Assembly: GCA_025331435.1 (NCBI GenBank)
Contig: JAIWNI010000046.1
Span: 167,212-231,211, forward strand
Direction of reading: 5' to 3'
DNA length: 64,000 nucleotides
Source: Choanephora cucurbitarum
Taxonomy: Eukaryota > Mucoromycota > Mucoromycetes > Mucorales > Choanephoraceae
The first letter of the stretch is position 1. Every line of letters starts with the position of its first letter. A program made the position numbers and the translations under genes. A model generated the notes under the pieces. The model was not told where the DNA came from, ran no database searches, and worked only from the letters and a program-made list of their open reading frames with translations. Of this stretch, positions 47,945 to 59,412 are shown piece by piece.

Positions 47945-49085
47945 TTATTTCGTTTCTTCTTCAGGCTGTAACAGTACTTGCATTTCCCAAAGAGCAGCTT
48001 GGTGCTTAGAATCAATAGAGAACTCAAGATCTTCTCGAGTGATTGAATCCCAATATTTATAGACCATCATGACAGCCAACAGATTAAACATACTACCGAA
48101 GAAGAGACCATCGAGATAGTGCTTCATTTGATCACACAATGTTACCGAAAGTATATACATCACCACCAGTCCAGACACAAAGAAGAGAACACCAAAAAAT
48201 ATGTCGCCCAATGGCCATCTATCCTCAAGTGTACGTACTACCAATATGATCTGAGAAATGGTGTAGATTAGGAACATGGAGCCATTGACAATATAGTAAA
48301 TACTCCAGAGTTCAGCAGGTGAAGTGTAACTGAATGGACCTAGATTATAGAAAGTGGCTACAGAAATAGACCCCACGATGGCAAACACAAGTAATGTACT
48401 GATTCGAATAGACTAACACAAGCATTAAATCACCTGATATATATAGTTTATGCAGTGTACTTACCCATAAACTAACAGGTGTACCATCTTCAGCAAACTG
48501 AAATCCAATAAAGCCATTTAATAAAAGACACCAAAATGAGGCACTAATCAGTCCTATATGAGCTGCTGTAAAATACTGTTGATAAACATTAGTTTTGTAT
48601 GAGAATGTAAGAAAAAAAAAAGGGTTACACATTACAGGGTACAGAATCGAAGCAGTCGGAATGATGTTGGTAACCAATAACATCTCTAGAAAAATAGTGA
48701 CCAGATAGAGTTGAAAGAACATTGTGATCTCTTTTCTGCCTATATAGTCTTGTGGGTTAGACAAAAGATCAACATTGAACTAGCTGGCTTTTATTTACCT
48801 ACGGCCGTGTATTTTGTTTTGACATGATAGATCATAACACTAGTCATAGAGAGAGCCAACAAATCCATCATTAATGTGGCTGATAAACTAACTATCAGCT
48901 TCCATTGTTGTCCAGATCTATTGTATCTTACCTGGTTGAAATACAAGGTAGCCAGCCATTTCAACATTTCGGGAATAACAGATGGGCTCAATACCATCAA
49001 ACATGCCCATCATTGGACATAAGGTAAGTGCTACTGTTTGACAAATACCATCAAATTTGAATGGCTCAAACTTGAATTGAAACAT
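47945..49085 (-). CDS. CHS7: chitin synthase export chaperone Chs7
   Basis: Five exons (48932-49085, 48799-48891, 48636-48739, 48465-48575, 47945-48412) give 309 residues, the usual length. Chs7 is an ER membrane protein that lets chitin synthase III (Chs3) leave the ER. Seven hydrophobic segments are spread along the chain. Diagnostic stretches are FDGICQTVALTLCPMMG, GIEPICYSRN, VKTKYTAVGRKE, GFIGFQFAEDGTP, and CDQMKHYLDGLFFGSMFNLLAVMMVYKYWDS, followed by DLEF. The start ATG at 49085 lies directly before FKFEPFKFDGIC, matching the family N-terminus. The exon 3 donor is GTAATG, less usual. This implies chitin-rich walls. Confidence 0.94.
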
Positions 49086-49992
49086 GATATTGAAAGAAAA
49101 AAAAAAAGAAAGAAAAAAAAACCAAAAGGAAAAACTACCTTTGAAGTCAAGTCAACTAACATGTACATTCTAAACCAAACCATTTTTTTATTGTTTTTTC
49201 AATTTCTCTCTTGTAAAAAACAAAGCATTAAAAAAAACAATGTAAATACTTTTTATCACACTATGATCACTCTAGTTAAGAGTTAGGCACTTGTCATTTT
49301 AGGAAAAAATTGAGAAATCTCATCCTTCTCAATTGCTTGACACGGAGCTCACTTGGCCCTTCCTATACCATTATAATCACCAACTTTCTTCTTTGTTTCA
49401 GTATGATAGCCACTGAAAGGGAAACCTGGTGTCTGCAGGTGTTTATACACTGTAAGCATACATTTTTGTTGACCACATGACTGCTACTAGTTCAAGTGCA
49501 TCATCTATGTCATTGACTTTAGGTTGAAACCTAGCAATAGTCACGGTAACTAATAATAATGTAGGATAAAACATATCTTGCATATCAACCTGCGTCTTTT
49601 CTTGTTAAAGTCAATCAGAATAACGATGATAGTTTGTTGATGTATGCCAACATCTTGAATGATGTATAAGTTAATTTGGCGATCGTCAGGCTTTGGAGAA
49701 GCATCGTCTGCTCACTCCTGCCAGCGCCTATCTAATTGGATAATAAGACAGACTATGGAAGGGTTTGCTTGACACCCTTTTACAGTGATTTTGTGTCTAG
49801 AAATAAGATAGAGAGATCTTGCCGGCTAATCAATTTTCTTTTAGTTCGATCAGATATATGTGTTGACTGATAAAAAGAAAAAGTATGAATAGCCCACAAA
49901 AAGCAAACAAGTAACTTTGCGAAAAAAAAAAGAGAGAGATCAATGTGAACCCAAAGTTTATGCCAATTAAGAATATTACAATTTTATTCAGA
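49086..49992. other. intergenic, no gene seen
   Basis: About 900 bp that carry the CHS7 promoter at the left, with A-rich runs near 49097-49135. No further open frame with coding character is seen. Confidence 0.4.
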
Positions 49993-50547
49993 TCAAATAA
50001 CAGCATTTCGTACCACCAGAACAGGGCATGGACATTCCCTTAAGCAAGTATCAGACACTGAACCCAAGAACACACTCTTCACTGCTCCCAATCCGCGCGA
50101 ACCCATAACGAGCAAATCCACCTTGTTTGTCTCTGTATAACGCGGAATCAGTGTTTTAGCATCACCCCATAAAATATGTTCTTCACTAGAGATATTGAGT
50201 TGTCTAAGACGAGAAGACATGTCTTCAAGACGTTGGCGTGCTGTATGACCCACTTGAGGATGTTGATTTTCAACTTCCTTGATAGCCTCATCCATCTTGG
50301 TCACCGTAGTTGAGAGCATAGGTAGATCATTGTTTGTTGTTTCTCCTTTACCTCCAGACAGCCTTCGTGTGGTTGAGTTGAACATGCTGTTTGTCTTTTC
50401 GCCACGGTGTACAGCTGAGAGTAGGATAATGTGGTCACTGTCAGGACGAATGATGTTTTTTACAGACCAGTCAAATAACTTGCGAGCATCTTCACTGCCA
50501 TCATAGGCAATAGCTACACGACGTTTTTCAGTAATTGAGAGTACCAT
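49993..50547 (-). CDS. universal stress protein (UspA family)
   Basis: A single-exon gene of 184 residues. The Usp fold is shown by the N-terminal RVAIAYDGSEDARKLFDW (first strand and Asp that contacts nucleotide), LLVMGSRGLGAVKSVFLGSVS with the ATP-binding G-x2-G-x9-G(S) pattern, and the final strand CPVLVVRN. Family members bind ATP or AMP and help in stress survival. The middle carries an insert of about 40 residues (STTRRLSGGKGETTNNDLP) with polar, low-complexity character. No targeting signal is seen, so a cytosolic place is likely. Confidence 0.9.
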   Translation of the reverse strand: MVLSITEKRRVAIAYDGSEDARKLFDWSVKNIIRPDSDHIILLSAVHRGEKTNSMFNSTTRRLSGGKGETTNNDLPMLSTTVTKMDEAIKEVENQHPQVGHTARQRLEDMSSRLRQLNISSEEHILWGDAKTLIPRYTETNKVDLLVMGSRGLGAVKSVFLGSVSDTCLRECPCPVLVVRNAVI

Positions 50548-50859
50548 TGAATTAAGAATATAGAATAAAGAAAAGAAAACTGATTTCCCAAGTATTTATA
50601 CTTATTCTGTGTTTAAAGTGGTTTGTATCAGATGATATATGGTACGTTTTTCTAGAATAACTTGTGATAATTTTGTTTTGGTCTACCTCTAAATGCAGCA
50701 CCCTTTTATGGTTAATACCAATAAAGTTTCACAGGTTTTTTTTTATTTTATTTTGTCGAATGTTATACTCTGAAGCAGAAAAAGATCAGTGCACATTAAC
50801 ATCATTTGTACAACAACAGTATGGGGTTGTTGCAGAGAATTTCTTCTTTTTTCTTTTCT
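50548..50859. other. intergenic, no gene seen
   Basis: About 310 bp of T-rich sequence between the Usp start and the MRS2 stop. It probably holds the Usp promoter and the MRS2 3' end. Confidence 0.4.
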
Positions 50860-52182
50860 TTATTTGTGCTTTAATTTAGAAAACCTTCTTAACTTCTTTA
50901 CTGCAATAGCAAAAGCGCCTAAACCAGACATCATTGCCAGGCCCGAGACAACACCAAATGCATAAGGATCATCCTCAAAGTAATTTCTCAGGTTCATACC
51001 AAAGATGGCACCAAACCCACTGACAACAGTAGCAGATAAGGTGATAATTGTCAATCGAATATCATACCACATCAACGAGTTACGCGAGACATCCAAAAGC
51101 AGTTGAATGATTTCTTCTGTAGATCGCATATGCTGCCTTAATGTCTCTGCCTTTGCTGCAATTTCTTCTGTCTGTTTATAATAAGCTTCTAATAAGAGTT
51201 CGATTTCTTCATGCTCTGAAGGTGCTCTTGGTCGACCAGATCGTTTATCACTTAAATACATGGCTGCCAAATCATCATCTTTAAAAAAAAACCGCGAGAA
51301 ATAGGTCATTAGTCTTTCTTAAACGTTTTTATGGTTCTGAATACCATTGTCTAACACTTCTTCAAGTACGTCACGAATAGAAAGTGCATCTTGTTCAAAT
51401 TTGGATAGTTTCTTTGAATACTGTAATAGATCCCTTAGTTTATCTCCATTCATTGATTCCTCAATATCTGCTAAATCTTCAAGATCACTTAATATCTTAT
51501 TGACCGGTCCATCTAAAATATCTAACTCTGACTGTAAAGAAGAAGTGACTGATATTAGAATGGCTTCTAATGCTCTAGTTGATAGTATGTCAGTACCTTA
51601 TTTTATGTGTCTTTCTTCTTTACTTACCTAAATTCAAAGGGTAAACCATCCTTTTGAGATTTCAATCGTTCCTGTAGATCATAGATAAATATGCTTTGAT
51701 TGTAACTATCAGCCGATCCAAATGTGTCAAACAGAACCACCATATCACTTTTGATCAATGCTTTCAAATGAGCCATGTTGACCAAGATAGCTTCAGGACG
51801 AACCAAAATGGTGGGTTTTTGATAGATAGAATAAGTGTCAATGGTACGCAAATCACGCGGTAAAAGTGAATGATGTTGACAGAAATCTGATTTTAAAAAT
51901 TCACCTGCAGTTGTCTTGACAGCACCCGTTTGATCAAATTCAGTGCCTATAGACGGTCATCATACATTACTAATCTGAGTGTTAAGAGAGAAAGAGAGAG
52001 AAACAAAAATTACAGCGTAGTTTCATTTCGTTCATCTTGGAGGGTATGGAGACAACTCTTTTGGAAGAGTTGATAAGTGTGGCTGTATCAGAGAAAGTTG
52101 TTTTATATCGTTTGCATCGTATAGGTTGAAATAGACGTTGTCGACAGAGAAATGTCGAGATTCTTGGTAGGGTTCGATGCAT
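50860..52182 (-). CDS. MRS2: mitochondrial Mg2+ channel Mrs2
   Basis: Four exons (52014-52182, 51628-51946, 51345-51574, 50860-51278) give 378 residues. Mrs2 forms the pentameric magnesium channel of the inner mitochondrial membrane (CorA superfamily). The N-terminal 50 residues are rich in Arg, Ser and Thr without acidic residues (MHRTLPRISTFLCRQRLFQP), a good presequence. The matrix part has DLRTIDT, AILVNMAHLKALI and LPFEFRALEAIL. The two membrane segments near the end are separated by the diagnostic GMN motif (IFGMNLRNYFED). The start at 52182 is the first ATG in frame and lies 97 bp from the ATG of the divergent gene at 52280. Confidence 0.92.
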
Positions 52183-52279
52183 ACACACTAGTAGAAAGGA
52201 AGCCCAAAAAAAAATAGAAAAAATGAAACAGCAATGGATTAAATCTCAGTCCTTAAAGATTCTACTGATAGATTGAATC

Positions 52280-53775
52280 ATGCTAATAAAAAAAAAAGAA
52301 AGACTGATTGTTCCTCGGCTGTTTCTTTTGCTTTCTTTCATTATTATCTCTCTATTCGTTATGGGGAACATCCGTAAGTCGGCAATACGAAACACTTTGG
52401 TACCGTTGTATTTATTGTTATTCTTAGTTGGCTATGCCTTATCCTCTACTAAGCAACAAGAAAATTATATAGAATTAAATAGAGCCATGTTACCGTCTGT
52501 AAGTTACACACATTGAAAAGAGGAATAAGCACTTACTTGCTCTGACACCTCCCATTCAATTGTCATGTAGGAGGATACGCTGATCAAGGCCATGGATCAA
52601 TACTCACAACAACTGTCTACAATGCAACCTGCGTCAAGTATCTGCTTTTATCTGTAATGTCATAAAATACATCATCAGCATCATTTTCGACTGATTTCCT
52701 TCTGGCTTCTAGACTATCTAAAGCATACATTATTAATATGCTGGACAAAGCACAGCTTACATCTTATAGACAGTACAGCTCATTGGATATTGATCAGCTC
52801 CATCTGCTTGAATTAGTCTGTAAAGCGCCTTGCTCTGATACAGATGCTTTTCCACAAGTCAATCATCTGATTGACCCTTTGAAAGAGGTAGTCTCTCATT
52901 ACACTGTTTTTCTTTTTTCGAAAACTCACTTAGAAAGAATTATAGTCTTTTCAGTCAAACGATATCAACAATGTATTCAGATCCATTCAAGTGATGAAGA
53001 ACATCAAAGAGACACCACTAACAACATCGGATTACAGACTACTCGATATATTGGAATACATGTAATCCAGACCATATAACACATATACCTGTATCCTTAC
53101 AATCAAACACTATGATTTATTAGGGCAAAGATGTGCTCTACTACTACTAAAAATCAGCCTTTTGACTATTGGCTAACAGTGCTTGACATGTTGTTTAGAG
53201 GCAGCAATGTAAAACTATCAAGGCAAGTTCATCTGAGCCCCCCTTTTTTTTTTATCTACATATCAGTTAACCAAAGAAACCAGGCGTGCTTCTAGGTTCA
53301 CTGTAAACAAAATCAGCGAAACCATTATCTTTCAATGCCTGTGTCAAGATACTACTTCAAGTCAACAAAAGCCTGTTGAAATTGCGTTCTGTTGTCAAAC
53401 AAAAGACAAAATGACTGAATCGCATAACATACTGATAAACAAGTCTATTCTATCCCATCTTCAGAACAATTATGACAAAGATATATATGTCATTGGCCTA
53501 CAGTTAACAGGTAAATAAATCACTCAAAAAAAAAGGGCTTGAGAAAACTAATAAGCTGATTAGAAAACAAAGGTTGCTTGTATTCCTTAAAATCCTACAA
53601 GAGTCTATTTATAGCTTCTTTTTTATATCACATTTCTATACCTAACACAGTGCATGAATTTCAATCTTTTCTATATGAACAACAAGGGCTTGAAATACTC
53701 TGTCATCTTAAGGTAAGCTTTTCTTTACAGTTGGTGTGTCTTTACTTACTCGACGAGATAGAAACATTGTACTAA
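52280..53775 (+). CDS. unknown membrane protein
   Basis: Seven exons (52280-52498, 52571-52637, 52679-52887, 52955-53061, 53124-53226, 53267-53510, 53564-53775) give 386 residues. Two hydrophobic helices lie near the N-terminus (LIVPRLFLLLSFIIISLFVM and LVPLYLLLFLVGYAL). The rest is a soluble domain with LSKAYIINMLDKAQ, YSSLDIDQLHLLELVC, KETPLTTSDYRLLDILEYM and SRFTVNKISETIIFQ. I do not recognise the family. Topology suggests an organelle membrane protein with the bulk facing one side. Exon 5 uses a GTTCAT donor and exon 3 an ATCAG acceptor, both chosen because alternatives meet stops. The final 18-nt GTAAG...ACAG stretch at 53714-53731 is too short for an intron and is read through in frame. 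It shares a 97-bp head-to-head region with MRS2. Confidence 0.75.
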
Positions 53776-53908
53776 TATGGCCAAAATCTTGAGACAGACA
53801 GCTCTTGACAAAATGGTTTTATAACACCCTGATTGGTTTAAATTTGGAAAATTATCTCCCCCTTTTTTTCTTTTTTTTTTCTTACTTCTCTCTGAATAAA
53901 TAATACTT

Positions 53909-56311
53909 ATGAGTGGCTTCTTTGGCTCAAATGAAGCGACTTCAAAATGGGGTGGTTACTTCAAACAAGCTATTTCCAATGTAGAAACCACATTTGACTC
54001 TCTACTTGAACAGCCTAACGAACAACAACAGCAACTACAATCGAAACCTAACAAAGGTAGATGGAAGGACATACACACTATAGAATGTCCTAATGACACT
54101 GATGCGTCCTATAGAGACAGAGACAGAGACCTATGTGGATCCCATCACAGGCATGGTCACGACAGTAGAGAGACCTAAAAAGAAGAAACCTCCAGTACCG
54201 ACAGCCTCACCTCGGTCAAGTCAAGACCTCTCTAGTCGACTGGCAGCTGTGATGGCAGATAAAAAGCCGAGCACTTCACCCTCTCCCAGCATAAAAACTG
54301 AGTCATTGGAAACCGAGACCAAAAAAGATACCACAGACATACCCTCCGAGCCAACTCCTTCTTCTGATGAAGAAAAGGAGGTAGACACTCAACCGCCAGC
54401 AGATCCATCGGATGAACCCGAAACGACCGTAGAAAAGCCAATTGAGATAGAAGACAAAAAGAAGCAAATGGACCGAATCCTTGAACAACGAGAGACTCAA
54501 TTGTTTCAAGCCATGGAGACTATTGCTAAACTTCATGATCAAATTCATCAGATGCAAGAAGAAACAGATCAAAAACAGACTCGAATTCAGCAGTTAGAGA
54601 CCGAAAAGGACCAACTTGCTCAAGAAAACAGTCAGGCAGGTTCAGCACCTCAGTTGATGAAATCAGTCAAGCGACTGGAATCCACTGTAGAGGACTTGAA
54701 GCGACAATTGGCAGACAAAGACGACAAACTTCAGGGCTTGTTACAGGAAGGCGAAAAGCTCTCAAAGGCTGAATTAAAACATACCACCACCATCAAAAAA
54801 CTACGAGGGGAGAAGTCAGAGGCAGAGAAATCAGTGAATGAGCTGACAAAGAAACTAGAAAAAGCACAGGCTGATCTTGCCCTCTCTGCCGAAAAGGAAA
54901 CAAAGTTGACAGAACAAGAAAAAAAACTGCAGGCATCTGTCAAACTACTGAACGATCTGACTGAGCAACAGACTCGTCATATCAATAAACTTGAGTCTGA
55001 GAAACAACAATTGACTAAAAAACTGAGTGAGACAGAAGTTGCTCTGAAGACAGCCACAGACAGTATTGAACAAGAGAAGCAAAAGGCTCAGATAGAAGCA
55101 GAGCAGGTTAATGCAGCTGCTCTCGAAAAGGAAATCAAGGCCAATGATCGTCTGCATAAAGAACTGACAAAGCAGCAACAAGATGCTGAGCTGCTTGAAG
55201 CCAAGTTGCGTAAAGAAGTACGTGAATTACAGATTGCGCTTCAAGCAGTAGAAGAACAGGCTGGAACTCGGGAAGATCAGTTGAGAAAAGAAGTAGCTGA
55301 CCTTCAATTAAGATTACAACTATCGGATACCAAAATGGATGATTTGACAGTGCATGTAGATGAAGCAACAGCTCCTCTATTAAGGCAAATTGAACAACTT
55401 CAAACTCAGCATGCTATTGCTATCAAAAGTCGAGATGAAGCCGAACAAAGGTATAGAAAAGAAACAGACAAGAAGTCAATGTTAATGACATTCGTTACAT
55501 TAGAATGATGGCTCGTATGCAAGCAGCAGAGCAAGAGCAGAAAAAGACAGGTGAAAAAGAAGAACAGTTACAAAAGGATCTTATAGAATTGAAGCAGCAG
55601 TTGGATGAAGCAAATGCTGAACGAGACAGGTTAGCTTCTGCATTGGCTACTGCAAAAACTGAACTGGAGACAAGTCATCATCAACAAAAGCAATTAGAAG
55701 AAAGAATTGTGATATTGACAAAAGAAAAACAAGCCTTGGCTGATAAAGAAGTGCGCGATCAAGAAGGCCTAAAGACCCAATATCAACGCCTAATGAAAGA
55801 ACGACTCAATGAAGAACGCAAACAATTCGAGATTAAGCTGAAGGCAGCCACTGTCAGTACTACTGCTCCTGCTGAGCAACAGACAGAAGAGAGCCTGTTA
55901 CAGCATCGTCGTACGCCTAGTATCAGCTCTCGTTCTAGCTTCGACAGCAGTTCAACTCCTACCAATGTGCTTGTAGATCGACTTCAATCAACTATCAGGC
56001 AATTGGAAAACCAATTGAGCTTCTATCAGGCTCAGCTGTCTAGTTCATCTCAATCACGTGACGAGCTTTCTGAAGAAGTCCTGAATCTTTCTCGAGAAGT
56101 GGATGAATTACGTAAGCAAGCCCGTCAAACACGCGATTTGCAAGAACGCTACCAACAGCTAGACGGTCGATACCAAACTTTACTTGAATTACTAGGAGAA
56201 CGTACTGAACAAGTAGAGGAACTGAAGGCTGATTTGACTGATGTGAAAGAAATGTATAAAAGTCAAATTCTAGATCTTGTACAGAAATTAGATCAAATAA
56301 AGAAAAAATAA
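53909..56311 (+). CDS. TMF1: TMF1/Sgm1-like Golgi coiled-coil protein
   Basis: Three exons (53909-54056, 54115-55450, 55504-56311) give 763 residues. The protein starts MSGFFGSNEATSKWGGYFKQ, a short amphipathic segment like that of TMF proteins. It continues through an acidic, Ser/Pro-rich region into about 500 residues of coiled coil rich in Glu, Lys and Gln. The C-terminal 110 residues form the TMF/Rab6-binding domain (LVDRLQSTIRQLENQLSFYQ, REVDELRKQ, LLELLGERTEQVEELKADL, DVKEMYKSQI). Such golgins tether vesicles at the Golgi through Ypt6/Rab6. The stop codon is separated by 1 bp from the stop of the convergent ATP10 gene. Confidence 0.87.
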
Positions 56312-56312
56312 T

Positions 56313-57329
56313 TTATTGCTTCTTTTGATAGAGATAATCTGTCATTGCCAGCATGTTGCCAATTTCCTCAGGTGTGGCTTCACCGTGTGCTGTCCAGCGT
56401 ACACGACAATCTTGATCTACTAAAAAGGCATAACCGATATATTGATTGGTCATATCCAAGAATTTACGTGTACGACTGATATCCTTCAAAATCAAACAAT
56501 AGTTGTCTTTACGCTCAGGAGCCAAGTTTTTTCGAATGCTGGGCACAAAAGCTTTCAGCAGCAGTTGCTTCAACATGTTTTCTTGTACGTTGACTTCTAA
56601 CAATTGAATCTCTTGGTGACCTTTGTATTTCTCTAAAAAGGGTTTGATGAATGACTCTGCATGAGGCTATGTAGATAAATGTGAGTGGAATGGGAAATTG
56701 AGCATGAAGTGTAGTGTTTTTACCTCGCCAAACTTAGCATAGACAAAGGTCATCAAAGTGATTTTGCCTAATAGTTTCTCAGTTGTATTGATCTTTTGAC
56801 GGGATAAGGTTTGCACCTCGAAATTAGGCATATAACCTGCCTTTTCTGGCTTAACTAGCTGTGTGTTGGCAAAATACATTTTTCCGCCATGTTGTCTCAT
56901 TTCTAATCTATCCTTTAAGTCAACTTATCCAACGAACAAAAGATTGTGTTGCTAATTACCATGAACATCAGCAAAATAGGATCGAGTGGCTTCTTCTACT
57001 CTGTTGTCTGTCAGTGATTTTATAAAGAGAGTAGGACTTTTGTTCACTTACAAATGGCGACGCTCGGCAGCATGTGCAGCAAATGCCTTTTCGTAATCAA
57101 CAAAATCCCGTAACTTTTGCTTGTTACGTTGTAACCAAGTATTGTGATCAACTACAGGTGGATCACGGACACCGACAATAGTAGGTGCACTGCGAAATGT
57201 ACCATATTTTTCAGGCTTTGTCTCTTGTGGTTGATCGGGTGTGGCCGTTGTCAATAAGCGAAAGTGTTGAGTGAGACGATAGACTGGACGGACTAAAGAA
57301 GAGATTCGAGGTATGTTTCGCAACATCAT
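56313..57329 (-). CDS. ATP10: mitochondrial ATP synthase assembly factor Atp10
   Basis: Four exons (57052-57329, 56960-57000, 56724-56902, 56313-56666) give 283 residues. Atp10 assists assembly of subunit 6 into the Fo part of ATP synthase in the inner membrane. The N-terminus MMLRNIPRISSLVRPVYRLT is a strong presequence. Typical stretches are MPNFEVQTLSRQKINT, KITLMTFVYAKFGE, ESFIKPFLEKY and the C-terminal YIGYAFLVDQDCRVRWTAHGEAT. Exon 2 is only 41 nt, and the exon 3 acceptor was put at GATTAG since GGATAG gives a stop. Two ATGs stand in series at 57329 and 57326. It is convergent with TMF1 at 1 bp. Confidence 0.92.
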
Positions 57330-57500
57330 TTTAATTCAAAAGAAAGAAAAAAAAAGGGGGTGGCTGGCTTTTGAAAAAAAAAACAATAAAGCACAAAGTT
57401 ACATGTCAACAAATAAAAAAAGATACACCTATTCAGATAAGTATTGAAATGTATATTTAAAGATGTATGTATAAATTATTATCTATGCGTATATGTACTA

Positions 57501-59412
57501 TCATGTGTGGTGTTGGATATTCTGAAGACTTTTTCGATCCCTTTCTCTTCGTTCTCTAAAGCTCTTTGTGCTCTGTTTCTTGCGAATTCCTTGAAGAGAC
57601 ATTGCGTACTCTTCACTTAAACTTGCACTTGATTCATTGTTGCCATTTAAACTGAGGGTTGGATTGCTTCCATTCACCATACGAATGGCGCCTAAACTAC
57701 TTCGCTTCCAGCTTGGGTCTTGATCATACTTACCCACCATTGCATTAGCAGAATTCATCATGGCAGACAGATGACTTGTTGAAGCCGAGCGATTGGGACA
57801 CGGCCAGGGCTCTGTTTCGTCTTCATTGCCTGTTGTGATACGTTTGATGGGTAAAATATCGCCTTGTTCAGCACCTTCAAAAGCAGGTTTAACCCAATCA
57901 GGTGGATCTCCCACTGTCATCGTGACAGGGTCTTTGAAGCCTTCGTATTTCTCAAACACAGTAAAATCAAAATACTTGAACTTCTCTTCAATCATCTGTA
58001 GCTCGCGATCGTATTTATCTGCTGCACTGCCCTTTTTGTGTTGTTTAGCCTTCTTCATGGAAGGTGTAGTCACAGGTGTATCTTCCAGAAACATTTCCTC
58101 CAAATCATATGTCACATCAAAATTGTTTTCTGTAGAAGGTTGAAACGGTGGTGTGATCATTTTATTCTCAAGCTTATTCCAGTTGATAGGTCGAAAGAAT
58201 GGATGTCGCACAAGCATTGCCCAACCAACATCACCATATCCTAAGCGCTTATTTGGATTGACTTCTAAGAACTTTACATGTTGTCAGATAAGTAAGTCAA
58301 AATGATTTTTGTGAGACTGTTACCCCTTGTATCACAGACAGACATTCACCAGACACTTGACGATCTTTTGTTGGATAGTTGATGTAGCCTCTTCGAACTG
58401 CAGCTTGCAATTCTTCAGTTGTTTCATGCTCAAATGGCCTCTGATTTAACATATTAGCCCAGCTCATTCTACTTATATAAACAAAACCTTACTCGTTTAT
58501 ATATACATTCATACAGTGTCACACCCAAACTCCACCAATCGACCGCTTCATTGTATCCTCCTCCTTTGTACACTTCAGGTGCTAATTGAACGAAAATAAA
58601 TAAATAGATAGAGAGATTGTTGTTACAACTTACCCATATAATATCCTGTCCCTGAATTTGAAGTCAATAAACGATTGGTGTGTAGATAAGATGCAATGTT
58701 GAAATCCGCAAGATGAACATGTCCTTGATCGTCCATTAATATATTATGTGGTTTGATATCTCTATTTCAGAGTGAATTCAATTAGCAAAAACCAATAAAA
58801 CACATCAAAGACTCACCTGTGCACCACTCTTTTTGTATGAAGATATTTGACAGCAATCGCTAATTCTGCAAACCAAAATCGAATGATGTCTTCTGAAAAA
58901 TAATCTTGACGTGATATATGGAAGTGAAGATCACCGCCTAACCTAATGCTATGAGTTAATTACTGTTGCCAGTCGACTTGACAACAACTAACTCACATTA
59001 AATCAGTCACCATATACATGGAGTCTTTGTCCTGAAAGGCAAATCTCAAACGACATAAGAATGGGTGATCCAGTTGTTCTAGAATGATGCGTTCTCGAAT
59101 GATGTTTCGTGTGGCGTCCATACGAATACACTCGTATTTGTTAATGTACTTCAAGGCATACAGTTGGCGTGATTCTCGATGCTCTACAATGCGAACCTAA
59201 CTTGTTTTGATTTACTTTAATTATTTCTTGTTCACTCAGTACGCGAACTCACCTTGCCAAAAGCACCTCTGCCAACAACTCGCATCAATTTGAACCGAGA
59301 AAGGGTGACAGCTACTCGACTTTTAATGCTCGTTGGTCTGAGTTTAGCTTTGTTGAGATGAAGAAAACTATACCTTTTTCATCTTGGTCATCAGAACGAC
59401 CATGAGTGCTAC
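57501..59412 (-). CDS. YANK/STK32-like serine/threonine kinase, first exon not found
   Basis: Eight exons are clear: 59374-59412, 59253-59347, 58997-59196, 58817-58942, 58634-58761, 58493-58581, 58324-58440 and 57501-58271. They make about 520 residues. The kinase has [15 protein letters not shown], the catalytic Lys in YALKYINK, Glu in [21 protein letters not shown], then DFNIA where most kinases have DFG, and SGTGYYMAPEVY. DFN, together with LGGDL and the AGC-like fold, marks the YANK/STK32 group. The C-terminus (from [13 protein letters not shown]) is long and Ser/Asn-rich. The 5' end is not resolved: the frame in the first exon reaches a TTAG acceptor at about 59413 and a stop beyond it, so a short exon with the ATG (perhaps ATGG, giving Met-Gly) must lie upstream. 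Cellular role is unknown. Confidence 0.87.

Noticed and set aside
53714..53731. GTAAGCTTTTCTTTACAG as an intron in the membrane-protein gene
   Set aside because: It has perfect splice ends but is only 18 nt, far below the 40-70 nt of other introns here, and the frame is open through it.
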